Position numbers and translations under genes: made by a program
Notes under the pieces: model-generated
What the model saw: the letters and a program-made list of their open reading frames with translations, nothing else
Told to the model about the DNA's origin: nothing
Databases searched by the model: none
Origin: Brachynemurus nebulosus
Taxonomy: Eukaryota; Arthropoda; Insecta; Neuroptera; Myrmeleontidae
Assembly (NCBI GenBank): GCA_035578155.1
Contig: JAPWDM010000015.1
Coordinates: forward strand, 8,182,709 to 8,246,708
Reading direction: 5' to 3'
DNA: 64,000 nt
Shown here: positions 48,711 to 57,420 of the stretch, piece by piece
How positions within the stretch are numbered: the first letter of the stretch is position 1
How the letters are laid out: each line of letters opens with the position of its first letter

Positions 48711-48716
48711 TATGCC
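48711..48716. other. Target-site duplication TATGCC, left copy
   Basis: Identical to 58849-58854 on the other side of the Polinton-type element; perfect preservation suggests a fairly recent insertion. Confidence 0.88.
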
Positions 48717-49620
48717 AGTAGATAGGCTATAAGAGAACTGCGGCACACTGCGCGTCAAAAGTATAGACCTCATAATGGGTGGTCGAATAATTTTGTGTCG
48801 TACTGTACTTGTGTTATCAGACTTCCGGCGGCTAATTGGTCTGTATAGTTATTATCAGCGCGCCGCAGTTGTTTGTTGAGTTAATTGGTCTGTGGTTATT
48901 ATCAGCGCGCCGCTGTTGTTTGTTGAGTTATAGTTAATTAATCTGCATGTGTGTGGGTTTTTATGCTCATTAAAGTTAATTGGCTAGTTTTTTGAACGTT
49001 GCGCGCTCATTAAAGTTAATTGGCGCTGATAAGACACTCCGGACGTCGGAAATGTGATATGATAAATATTTTTTAGAACCCAATTAAGTTAATTGGTTAG
49101 TTTTTGAACGTTGCGCACCCATTAAAGTTAATTGGCGCCGATAAGACATTCCGGACTTCGGAACTGTGATATCATAGCTATTTTTAGAATTATTATCCAC
49201 ACGCAGGTTACAACTTGTTAGCGGAATGCTAAATCGGAAATCAGTTTCTATTTTTAGCACACACGTTAAGACTTGTTATGAGAGCGCGGGATCGGAAATC
49301 TGCTTCTACTTTTAGCATATAACAATTGTTTGCAAACACCCACAATCGGGAAATCTGTTTCTACAACGCTGCCAGCTCTAGGTATTGTTCCATACTTTCA
49401 TTCGTTATACAAAATGCGCATTTAAACAGACCGAAGTTATGTATGCATGGTGTATTGCTTTAAAAGCAAATTTATTGTAGGCTTGGGGTATACATACATA
49501 TTAATCTTATCAGTAGATAAAAATAAAAAATAATTTTATAACAAAAAGAATTAAAAGAGATAAGTATATTATGTCTATTTATATAATATGTAAGTTTAGG
49601 CTTTACGTTTTGTCTAGTAG
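48717..49620 (+). repeat. Left terminal inverted repeat of the Polinton-type element
   Basis: Reverse complement of 57928-58848 with few differences. Contains internal direct repeats of CATTAAAGTTAATTGG (for example near 48967, 49008 and 49119) and paired GCGGCACACTGCGCG / GCGCGCCGC motifs near the tip. These may serve as protein-binding or origin sites. Confidence 0.93.
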
Positions 49621-49760
49621 TAATAAACGAAGGTATCAATGTTCGAAAGGATATTGAAACCATTCGTGAGGTTGACACTGCCCTGGAGGAGCTGCAGCAC
49701 GAAATTAGCGAAGCCAGTAAGCATTATGAGGAAAGATTGACTAAAGGTGAAAATAAATAA
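49621..49760 (+). pseudogene. 5'-truncated coding remnant beginning at the inner edge of the left TIR
   Basis: From the inner TIR border to a TAA at 49758-49760, one frame reads as a charged helical tail containing RKDIETIREVDTALEEL and HYEERLTKGENK, with heptad-like spacing. There is no usable ATG: the frame runs back into the TIR and meets a stop there. The composition is unlike the AT-rich non-coding DNA around it. It looks like the last 45 or so codons of a gene whose front was removed when the TIR was joined to it. Product unknown; a coiled-coil structural protein is possible. Confidence 0.45.
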
Positions 49761-49889
49761 AAAACTATTTTTAGAAGCAGTTCATTTTTATTTTAATATT
49801 TAAATGTACATAGTGAAAAAATTGGCAATACAAAAAGTGTGTATATAAGTAATTATTAATTTGCGAGATTTAAGGAGATTTTTTTTCCA

Positions 49890-50216
49890 TCACTCTAGCC
49901 AGGTGAGCCCAGGATTTACAATGGAAAGTTCCTCTGAGAAAAAACAAAAAAATTAGCTGTCACCAATATAATAAATATATGTATACATACCGTTAATTAT
50001 GGAAAAATCACCAAATCGTTTTTCACCATTAAAATTTAATGCTAGAGTTATTTCGCCAATAGCTTGATAACCTACACTATGATAAAAGACAATTTTTGTT
50101 GACACGCCCTCATACAAATTTAGTGCCCACAACGGAATTTTTGAAATGCTAATAATATTACAACAGCAGTTATAATCGATAGAGATTGTTGATGCAAATA
50201 AAACTTCAACACTCAT
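49890..50216 (-). CDS. Small Polinton-encoded protein, unknown; possible 57-nt intron
   Basis: An 87-codon frame starts at ATG 50216 (MSVEVLFASTISIDYNCCC) and stays open to 49953. A good donor GTATGT (49990-49985) and acceptor TTTTTTCTCAG (ending 49934) would remove 57 nt and give a slightly different, shorter tail ending at 49890. A TATA-like word lies about 35-45 bp upstream. The protein alternates beta-type stretches, with a CCC cluster near residue 18. I do not recognise a family. It is the first gene inside the left TIR, transcribed toward the TIR. Confidence 0.5.
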
Positions 50217-50510
50217 TTTTCAAAAAGTTAAAAATTTACCCGAGTCGACACATATATTTATACTTAAACATAGCTACAATGTGTAAATAATATAAGCAAT
50301 GAGAATATTTTTTAATTAGAAATAAAATTAAAATTATCTCTCGGTTTTTTATATTTTTAAATTAGACTCACCATAATTATAACATCGTGTTTGTCGCCGA
50401 CGTTGTATGTATTATAGATATGTGATTATCTAAAAGCATTTAATTAGATATTTTTATTTGTTTATTCAAAATACCGCTTTATAATTAAGTCCTACAAAAA
50501 TTTATGATGT

Positions 50511-51869
50511 TTAATCAACAGAAATATGTGAACTATTGTAATCAATAATTTGTTCTAAATAGGCTTTCAATTTTTTTAAAATTAACATTTTTGGACATGA
50601 TAAATTAAACATAGATAAATCGAGGTTTTTAATTTCAATGCTTTTAGCAGAAAATTCGCTATACAAATAAACTCGGTGATTTTTTAGGAAAAAATATAAT
50701 AAACCATCTATGTACCGAAATACAGAACGAATGTTTAGAGGAGTTTCAGGAAATTTTTGTGAAATAATACCATAGTTTTTGGGAATTAAACCGCATTCGT
50801 CTACTTCAACATAATAAAATTTATTATAAAATATATAGGTTTTACCTGTATATGTGTTAAACATTGCGTTAATTATACTTTTTTGAGGTAGATGGAGCAG
50901 AGATATTATAGACTTGGGAAATCTCGGAACTAATTGCATATCTGGATACGTTATTAGATAAATTTCATTTTCAACTAAAAGAATAAGTTCATCGCTAGCT
51001 TTTTGATAAATTGATGAAATTTTACTAAAGTCTTGTGGTAAAAAAGGCAAAAGTTCTTTTATTAGCTTAGGTTTCATATATTCATTCTCATTGATATCAA
51101 CTAACCAAACCCAATGGTTATAAAATATATACATCGTTTTATCTACAATAAGTAGCGCATCAAAATCTTTTAAAGTACATAATTGGGGGGCCACCAAAAT
51201 CTTTTCATTTACACCATACAAATTTTGAATATCGGCTATAACTTCCGAATCTAGCTTACGATTCCATTTTGGGTTGTAATAAGGATACATAATAGATTCA
51301 TTATTATTATCATGGTGGCTTATTCCAACCGAGTGGGCAATTTCGTGTGTTAATACAGCAAAAAGGTTTAAACTCTCAGCTTCCTCGTCTTGCTTTAACG
51401 ACCATCTTTCATCTGCATCAATATGAATTTCGGTGGTTCTGTTAAAGTATGGATAAAATGCATGAGCCAAGACGCCTCCGGCTCCATCAAATAACTCCGA
51501 ACACCAATTAGGATATTTTTCAAAGGTGTGATTAAGTTTACGGTTGGAAATTATGATATCGGGATTAAGATTATCATATTGAAAAACTAAATTCGAATGA
51601 TGCTGCCAAATTTGAAAGGCGGCATGCGTTAAATTCAAAATCGTTTGATTAGCTCCAACATAATCCCATCTTAAATGAGTCTTATTCCACTTTCTAGGAT
51701 TAATGTCTAGATTATCAAAATCATTAAATAAACCACACCTCAATCTGCCGAGGTTGTTATAATTATTATTTAACTTTTGAATATCATTGCCTTTATTAAT
51801 TGAATAAGTTGAATAACCAGGTATTAAGATTAAAAATATCTTTAAAAGAGACATATTTTGCTTTTCCAA
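50511..51869 (-). CDS. Secreted matrix metalloproteinase (M10A) with hemopexin domain
   Basis: 452 residues. A short signal peptide is likely (KIFLILIPGYSTYS, residues 10-23). LRCGLFND (43-50) stands where the cysteine-switch PRCGxPD motif lies in metalloproteinases, so C45 may hold the zinc in the latent enzyme; the propeptide is very short. The catalytic zinc motif HEIAHSVGISH (175-185) is complete, and M194 in SIMYP is the Met-turn. Structural zinc/calcium loops lie before it (NWCSELFDGAGGVLAHAF ... HIDADERW). Residues 227-430 form a hemopexin-like propeller bracketed by C231 and C425. Such enzymes cut extracellular matrix and basement membrane; viral versions are known in baculoviruses. 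An intact frame and TATA-like box near 51910 suggest it could be expressed. It sits among virus-like genes, not host genes. Confidence 0.9.
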   Translation of the reverse strand: MEKQNMSLLKIFLILIPGYSTYSINKGNDIQKLNNNYNNLGRLRCGLFNDFDNLDINPRKWNKTHLRWDYVGANQTILNLTHAAFQIWQHHSNLVFQYDNLNPDIIISNRKLNHTFEKYPNWCSELFDGAGGVLAHAFYPYFNRTTEIHIDADERWSLKQDEEAESLNLFAVLTHEIAHSVGISHHDNNNESIMYPYYNPKWNRKLDSEVIADIQNLYGVNEKILVAPQLCTLKDFDALLIVDKTMYIFYNHWVWLVDINENEYMKPKLIKELLPFLPQDFSKISSIYQKASDELILLVENEIYLITYPDMQLVPRFPKSIISLLHLPQKSIINAMFNTYTGKTYIFYNKFYYVEVDECGLIPKNYGIISQKFPETPLNIRSVFRYIDGLLYFFLKNHRVYLYSEFSAKSIEIKNLDLSMFNLSCPKMLILKKLKAYLEQIIDYNSSHISVD

Positions 51870-52092
51870 ACTAAAGTTGTTGTTGCTCCAACAAAAGCTC
51901 GAGACAGAGTGATTTATAAAACATGGTGAATCTAATTTTATATCACATTTAAAATTAAACTCATATACATATGCATATCTCTAGGATGTGTTAGAGGGAT
52001 AATTTAAATAAAAAAGCATCATATATTTTTTTTTAAATTCATAATTTTTATTTATGCAAATAACAGATACATATAATATAATATTCTTAAAA

Positions 52093-52581
52093 CTATATGT
52101 TTTCTAAATAAAAGTTTTTTAAAATTATGCTATTTTCTAAAGCACACATCTTGTCGGCAGCATGAAGTAAACATCGCCTTGAGTTGTACTCATCTCGCAG
52201 TTGGGTAAGTTTAGGGATGTCAAAAATTTCCTCCATATTCACTATCGATGGTTGATCTTCAGTATCATCAAACAGATCCATAACCCATTCCCGTTTTTCA
52301 CCACCCTTCACGTATACAAACGAGAACTTCTTTAGAATTGGTTTCAGTATGTTGCGAAGTTTGTTGTATGGAATGAAACCACAAGACCAGTTAAGCCCAT
52401 GATATCGGTGATATAGGTGCCGAGCAACGCGCTGATATTTCTCAGGTAATTCATTGAAATCAAATGGCGGCTCGAATAGAAGATGTAACACCTCATTAGA
52501 TTCCTCCACAACAATACCAACTTCTTTAAAGAAAAATTGATTGTTGGGACCTTTGAAACCTTGTACATCAAGAAAAGCCAT
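52093..52581 (-). CDS. Small protein of the LDVQGFK type (Polinton/insect repeat family), exonuclease-like fold suspected
   Basis: 162 residues starting MAFLDVQGFKGPNNQFFFKE. Conserved-looking blocks follow in order: EPPFDFNELP, LYHRYHGLNWSCGFIPY, VYVKGGEKREWV and a terminal C...H...CALEN segment. From memory this layout recurs in many uncharacterised insect proteins linked to Maverick-type repeats. The LDVQ start and the VKG-xEK-xxW strand recall RNase H/DEDD exonuclease folds, but the first acidic pair is not clear here, so an enzyme role is only a guess. A TATA box (TATATAAAG on the minus strand, near 52625-52633) lies about 45 bp upstream of the ATG. It is co-oriented with the metalloproteinase and phospholipase genes. 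Confidence 0.6.
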   Translation of the reverse strand: MAFLDVQGFKGPNNQFFFKEVGIVVEESNEVLHLLFEPPFDFNELPEKYQRVARHLYHRYHGLNWSCGFIPYNKLRNILKPILKKFSFVYVKGGEKREWVMDLFDDTEDQPSIVNMEEIFDIPKLTQLRDEYNSRRCLLHAADKMCALENSIILKNFYLENI

Positions 52582-52750
52582 TTTACTGCCGCTATAGAAC
52601 TAAATTTATTTACACAATCCACAACTTTATATAGAATAATTAAAAGTGGTGGGAGTAACTTCTAACCAAGTTAGTTGGTGGAATGTATTCGAAAATAACT
52701 ACTAATAGCTATTGCTAATTTATCAACAAATTACACTCTGCTAAGAATAT

Positions 52751-53227
52751 TTAACACATTGCTGAGCAGCACCCTCTTTTCACTTTAAAACCTAGTGATT
52801 TAAGAAATGCTAAATTTTCGGGTGAGATATTGTGTTGTTGCTTAAATGTTTTACTTTTTATGGTCTTCGGTTTCAAAAGTCCAAACTTTACTTTAGTTTT
52901 CATTGCGTTTGTTACAGCCCACGCAGCAGTTTTTTCACCAAATTTTGCGTCTGAAGATTTAACACGGTTCCAGGCGGCGTTAACTAAAATTAAATCAGCC
53001 TTATGTCGATCGCTAAGATTTTTACTTTGTGCGTAAGCAATATCATGTGCTTTACAAGCCTCGTCTAGCTTATTGATCCCCGGATCACCCCGTGCTAATC
53101 GTTCTTGTAATTTCATACCAGGCCCGCAATAAGAATAACCGGGTATATGTGCTTCAAATGACAACTTGTTAATTATTGAATTAAGCAATCCACGACCGCT
53201 TCGCTGTTGTTGCTTGCAATGTAACAT
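52751..53227 (-). CDS. Parvovirus-type phospholipase A2 domain protein
   Basis: 158 residues. The calcium-binding loop YCGPG (33-37) and the catalytic His-Asp pair in LDEACKAHDIAY (H61, D62) are both present. They have the spacing of the phospholipase A2 domain found at the N-terminus of parvovirus VP1 and in adintovirus-like elements. Residues 66-115 add the usual helices (ADLILVNAAWNR). In parvoviruses this domain acts during entry to breach the endosomal membrane; here it is a separate small protein, as described for adintoviruses. The C-terminus is Lys-rich and ends CCSAMC. A TATA-like box (CTATAAAT) lies about 35 bp upstream. No disabling change is visible. Role in this element is inferred from the domain only. 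Confidence 0.88.
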   Translation of the reverse strand: MLHCKQQQRSGRGLLNSIINKLSFEAHIPGYSYCGPGMKLQERLARGDPGINKLDEACKAHDIAYAQSKNLSDRHKADLILVNAAWNRVKSSDAKFGEKTAAWAVTNAMKTKVKFGLLKPKTIKSKTFKQQHNISPENLAFLKSLGFKVKRGCCSAMC

Positions 53228-53262
53228 TAGAACTAAATGTCAATCATCTTGAGTAGTGCTAT

Positions 53263-53565
53263 TTATAGATTCATGAAAAATTGAAATGAATCAATTTCGC
53301 GAACAAATAATTTACAATTTTGGTCGCTTTCAATAAAATAAATTCTATTTCCACAACCACCAAAAATTATAATACATAGATGCATAATATCATCTTTTTC
53401 AATGTTATCGAATGCTATTGTTAACAGTGGTTCGTTAGAATCATTAAACCATTGGATTTCATTGTTGTCATTGTTGACTTGCGGATCATCGCAACAATTA
53501 AATTCATTGTTGGCAAATACACATTCAAGTCCCAACGAATGCCAGTTTACAACATAGCGAATCAT
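53263..53565 (-). CDS. 100-residue Polinton-encoded protein, unknown
   Basis: MIRYVVNWHSLGLECVF opens a frame with a CC pair, an acidic middle and mixed beta-type hydrophobic stretches (HLCIIIFGGCGNRIYFI). No signal peptide or membrane span is convincing. The start codon lies 70 bp from the divergent ATPase gene, and both promoters fit in this gap. I do not recognise the family. Its place next to the packaging ATPase suggests a virion or late protein, but that is inference. Confidence 0.55.
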   Translation of the reverse strand: MIRYVVNWHSLGLECVFANNEFNCCDDPQVNNDNNEIQWFNDSNEPLLTIAFDNIEKDDIMHLCIIIFGGCGNRIYFIESDQNCKLFVREIDSFQFFMNL

Positions 53566-53589
53566 GGTGATTAGGTACTGTCACCAATG

Positions 53590-53634
53590 TATATAAAGCC
53601 GCATTTTTATATATAGTATTCAGTAGCGTTAAAG
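53590..53634. promoter_or_regulatory. Divergent core promoters between the 100-residue gene and the ATPase
   Basis: Plus strand: TATATAAA at 53590-53597, then an arthropod-type initiator TCAGT at 53620-53624, 30 bp on, and the ATG at 53635. Minus strand: TATATAAAA read from about 53614 down to 53606, about 45 bp before the ATG at 53565. The two boxes overlap within one short gap. Confidence 0.6.
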
Positions 53635-54324
53635 ATGCGTTTTATAAAACAACGTGTAGAATTGCCAATCGAAAACATGGATTTCATATCACATACAGGT
53701 GGTGAAAAAAAGCATGGTCCCCTGTTACCGAATAATATAAGGTGTCTAATAGTAGGTCCATCGGGGTGTGGTAAAACTAGCGTTTTGTTAAATTTATTAG
53801 AACACCCGAATGGTTTACGTTTCGAGAACGTTTATGTCTATTCAAAATCACTCTTTCAACCGAAATATGAATATTTGAAGCGTGTTCTTAAACCAATTAG
53901 AGGTTTGAGCTATTTTACTTTTCCCAATAACGAGGACGTTATAGCACCTGAAAATGCTAAAAATAACTCGGTTTTTATATTCGACGATGTTGCCACGGAT
54001 AAGCAAAATAACATACGGGCATATTTTTGTATGGGTCGACATAAAGATATTTCAGTTTTTTATCTAGCGCAAACGTATAGTTTCATACCAAAACAACTAA
54101 TTAGAGACAATGCAAATTTAATAATTTTATTTAAACAAGACATGACCAATTTATTACATATTTATAACGATCATATTTGCGGTGATATATCATTCAATAT
54201 CTTGAAATCAATTTGCGCCCGTTGCTGGGAAGAACAGTATGGTTTCTTGGTTATTGATAAAGATTGTAGTTTAAATCAAGGTCGTTACAGAAAGGGATTC
54301 GATATATTTACCAAAATCAAATAG
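53635..54324 (+). CDS. P-loop genome-packaging ATPase (A32/FtsK-HerA type)
   Basis: 229 residues. Walker A is IVGPSGCGKTS (39-49) and Walker B is SVFIFDDVA (112-120), with D117-D118. A sensor-like stretch with VFYLAQTYSFIPKQLIRDNAN (just after residue 140) matches the pattern F-L-x-Q-x-Y-x-x-P-x-x-x-R-x-N of poxvirus A32-like packaging ATPases in Polintons, adintoviruses and adomaviruses. These pump DNA into capsids. Length is normal for the group (about 200-250). The frame is intact, and it has its own TATA and initiator. Presence of a packaging motor without recognisable capsid genes is odd and suggests a deleted parent or packaging by a helper. Confidence 0.9.
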   Translation: MRFIKQRVELPIENMDFISHTGGEKKHGPLLPNNIRCLIVGPSGCGKTSVLLNLLEHPNGLRFENVYVYSKSLFQPKYEYLKRVLKPIRGLSYFTFPNNEDVIAPENAKNNSVFIFDDVATDKQNNIRAYFCMGRHKDISVFYLAQTYSFIPKQLIRDNANLIILFKQDMTNLLHIYNDHICGDISFNILKSICARCWEEQYGFLVIDKDCSLNQGRYRKGFDIFTKIK

Positions 54325-54712
54325 TTAAGAAAAAATGTTAATTGTAATTATAAATAAATATGAATTATCTGAAAGGTTGTTTTTAATATATGTAGTAAAT
54401 TATATAGTAATTATTTTTATCTCAAACATTAGATAATTCTTATAGTGTTGTAATAGTACAGAAATATGTGGTTAATTATCAAACATATATTATCGGACGT
54501 CTATATAAAATAATAGAGTGTGTCTACTGTGTTATATGAAATACAGTGTGTATACATTAAATTCACCTTCAGCAAAATCCAATTTCAAATTTTTTGAATT
54601 TTGAATGAAATTTTGTTCGGGTTAACCGAAAACTCTATTTACGTATGGGGCCACTTGGCAACGCAAAGTAATTGCCTATATTTAGGAGCATATACGAGTG
54701 ACTCACTCCAGA
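54325..54712. other. Spacer after the ATPase gene, no gene
   Basis: AT-rich DNA with AATAAAT just after the ATPase stop (54353-54359) as a likely polyadenylation signal. No open frame of note. Confidence 0.5.
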
Positions 54713-54995
54713 AGAGTCACTCAGTGGAGCAAATGAGTCCCTCAGTAGAGCCAAATGAGTCATTCGGTGTAACAAAATGAGTCACTCTAAAAGACTCACA
54801 CCAGAAAGAGTCACTCAGTGGAGCAAATGAGTCCCTCAGTAGAGCCAAATGAGTCATTCGGTGTAGCAAAATGAGCCACTCTAAAAGTCTCACTCCAGAA
54901 GAGTCACTCAGTGGAGCAAATGAGTCCCTCAATAGAGTCAAATGAGTCATTCGGTGTAACAAAATGAGCCACTCTAAAAGACTCACACCAGAAAG
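54713..54995. repeat. Tandem repeat, three units of about 94 bp
   Basis: Each unit contains GAGTCACTCAGTGGAGC, a GAGTCCCTCA block, GAGTCATTCGGTGTA and CACTCTAAAAG. GAGTCA(C/T)TC-type words occur about every 10-25 bp, giving more than a dozen copies. Minor substitutions distinguish units. Reverse open frames through it are artefacts of the period. Confidence 0.92.
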
Positions 54996-55044
54996 AGTCA
55001 CCCTCAAAATTATGTTTAACTCAAAATTATGTTTAACTCAAAAT

Positions 55045-55190
55045 TTGATTCCAGTCGACTCAAATAATGTTTCGATCAATCCAACTAATGTTTCAATCGA
55101 CTCAACTAATGTTTCAATCAACCCAACTGATGTTCTAGTCGACTCAACTGATGTTGTAGCCAACTCAACCAATGTTCGGGTCGACCGGGA
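55045..55190. repeat. Tandem repeat, about six units of 24 bp
   Basis: Units of the form GTCGACTCAACTAATGTTTC, diverging mainly at the third positions. They follow directly on the 94-bp array and precede the C2H2 gene promoter. The plus strand is open across it (54964-55203), but this reflects a period divisible by three. Confidence 0.85.
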
Positions 55191-55270
55191 CATTGTATTT
55201 TAGACTTATCTCTTACTTTTATCTAACTCTAGCTGTTCTTTTGTTGTTTAAGAAAGAATAGAAGCAGGAG

Positions 55271-55307
55271 TATATAAGTATTGATGCACAACGAATTTCT
55301 AGTCAGT
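55271..55307 (+). promoter_or_regulatory. Core promoter of the C2H2 gene
   Basis: TATATAAG at 55271-55278 and an initiator TCAGT at 55303-55307, about 30 bp apart, with the ATG at 55345. This is the standard arthropod spacing. Confidence 0.65.
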
Positions 55308-55344
55308 TGCTAAGTTACTCGCAAACAAGTTACACTGTTAAGCT

Positions 55345-56460
55345 ATGTATACTTGCGAATTTTGTGGGAGAGCATTTACAAGAAAGTTCAATCTTTCTCG
55401 ACATTTACGTACTCAACATCATTCGTTAAATTACGTTAATGGTGCTAAGACTAAAGCGAATAAATTCAAAGATGTTGCCTTATCAAATACATCTTTATCA
55501 ATACAGGATGATGACTCTACGTCTAATTATGGTGGCGACGCTTTTGGTAATGATTATACTTATAATTCAAAAAATATTGATGAGGGAAATAAATACCCAT
55601 TTCATCAAAATGTTCGTGAGAATGATGATTCTGATTCTTCTGATAACTCTTACAGTAATAAAACAATGAATGATAAAGAAAATACATCATGCCTAATTAA
55701 AAATAGCTCAGCAAATAATATTGATTGCACCATGAATCCTTTTGATCAAAGAATGATAGCTGCAACTGAATCAATTAAAGCTAAATTTGATTCCTTAAAG
55801 AAATCACAAAACTCTTTGCAATTGATGAATGAAAAGGATAGTTTGGTTAATGAAAACGAGCGAGAAAATAATTTAACATCTATTACTAATGAAGCATCCT
55901 TATTTCCTAAATTAACTAACCTTTTGGAAACTACTCTAGATATTTTAATGATCAAAGAGCTTGAAAACACATGCAGAAAAGATGACGAACAAACTTCCAG
56001 TTCAGTCAAATCAGCAAGTCTGAAGCGTCAAAGAATATCTAGTTCAAATGAATATATTGAAACAGAAGTACCAACTAAACAGTTCAAGTACACCAACGCT
56101 ATGGATCATCATAACAATACTGAAAACTTGGAGTATGTTAATAATTGGCGCATTCCAAAAACAATGTATAAGTTACTAGAACTAATTACCACCACAGCAA
56201 CTGGACAAGAAATGTTGGATATTTTACGCAGTTTAAGTATAACAGAAGCTGAAGGTGATTCTTTGCAACCGGCTACATTTAGTTATTATATAAAAAATCA
56301 CGGCGATTTACTTAAGAACATTAATAGGCTGAAAAATACTAGTGTGGGTCGAGAAATATTTTCAATAATCAATGGGTTGGAAAAAGCTAACATTATTGAA
56401 CCGTCGCTTGTGATAAAGAAATATCTGCTAAGTGATGAATATAGCAGTTATGATGTTTAA
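55345..56460 (+). CDS. Single-finger C2H2 protein, 371 residues, putative regulator
   Basis: The N-terminus is one classical zinc finger: C4 and C7 in CEFCGRAF, H20 and H25 in LSRHLRTQH. The middle (about 30-230) is Asn/Ser/Asp-rich and probably disordered, with a basic patch SLKRQRISSS near residue 225-235. The end (about 265-371) is helical, with TMYKLLELITTTATGQEMLDIL. One finger alone binds DNA weakly, so it may dimerise or act with partners. It lies behind the two tandem arrays, whose repeated GAGTCA and GACTCAAC words could be its own binding sites; this is inference. I do not know the family; similar one-finger proteins occur in insect large DNA viruses and Maverick-type elements. The frame is intact. 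Confidence 0.65.
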   Translation: MYTCEFCGRAFTRKFNLSRHLRTQHHSLNYVNGAKTKANKFKDVALSNTSLSIQDDDSTSNYGGDAFGNDYTYNSKNIDEGNKYPFHQNVRENDDSDSSDNSYSNKTMNDKENTSCLIKNSSANNIDCTMNPFDQRMIAATESIKAKFDSLKKSQNSLQLMNEKDSLVNENERENNLTSITNEASLFPKLTNLLETTLDILMIKELENTCRKDDEQTSSSVKSASLKRQRISSSNEYIETEVPTKQFKYTNAMDHHNNTENLEYVNNWRIPKTMYKLLELITTTATGQEMLDILRSLSITEAEGDSLQPATFSYYIKNHGDLLKNINRLKNTSVGREIFSIINGLEKANIIEPSLVIKKYLLSDEYSSYDV

Positions 56461-56628
56461 GTTTTCAAATTTATTTGTGATTAACTGATTAACTAAGACT
56501 CTTACTAAATTAGTGTGAGTAAAACAAAAAATGTATATATTTATAACTAAACTCACAATTATGTTTAATAATTTTTTATTTTAAATGTTATAAGTATGTA
56601 TACAGAAATATTTTACAATAAATAAATA

Positions 56629-57396
56629 TTAAAAATTATATAATTTGCGTATATGTTCTATTACCCCAGAACGTGATTTTTTTACATTTTCAGGTAACCG
56701 ATCCCAAACTGCACAAATTCTTTTAGCATAATCTGGCTTAATATAATCATACATATATAAATGTTTTATCCAAATATCATAGTTCATTAATTTTAACGTT
56801 AAATACAATAATAAATCCTAATTGTTAACATGTGTATACAAATCAGGTTGTAATAAAAATATATCTTCGATTCGTAAAATTTGTGTGGTAAATGTTAGCG
56901 GTTGACCAACGGGCGGTTGAAAATCTTCCTCCATTTTAACACCATTTTTACACATTTGGCAATGTTGTTTCAAACTTGGTGGACCATCAACATGATCTTG
57001 CTGCCACGGTCGATTGTAGTGCTCAAATCATGGTTCACAATCTTGAAATATTTTTTGATAATCAGCTGGTAACCAAATCCATGTGCGACGTATGATTTTT
57101 GCACCATAACTTTTCAGTACGTTCAAATTGATGTATTTATAGATTTGCAGAAATGTGCTCAAAGTCAGCTCGTTTATTAATGTTGGCTCTTTTTCGAAAA
57201 ATTCACCAATTGGCATATCTATTTCATCAAAATCCATCGGTTCAGATGATAGATCCAAATTTTGAATTTTCACAATTGCATCAACCATTTTTTCATATGT
57301 ATCAATTCGTTTGTGTAATTTATCCAATTCACTTGAAAACACTTGTAAACGCTTCCAGTAGGCTGACGATGATGATGATGATGATGAGGACGACAT
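56629..57396 (-). pseudogene. Polinton-encoded protein gene with two in-frame nonsense codons, unknown
   Basis: Opens at ATG 57396 with a run of ten serines, then a helical region with SSELDKLHKRIDTYEKMVDAIVK and an acidic patch. It is cut by TGA near 57025-57027. The same frame continues, with a CQMC motif near 56950-56965, to a TAG near 56818-56820, and then on to TAA at 56629-56631. Coding character (few rare words, no other stops for about 250 codons) persists across both stops, so this is one gene with two nonsense mutations rather than three small ones. The family is not recognised. It is the last gene before the right TIR. Confidence 0.65.
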
Positions 57397-57420
57397 TGTT
57401 TTTGAGTGTTTAAGCTGAAG

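Noticed and set aside
54717..55203. Open frames on both strands through the tandem arrays
   Set aside because: They follow the repeat period and have biased repetitive composition; no start or stop context suggests translation.
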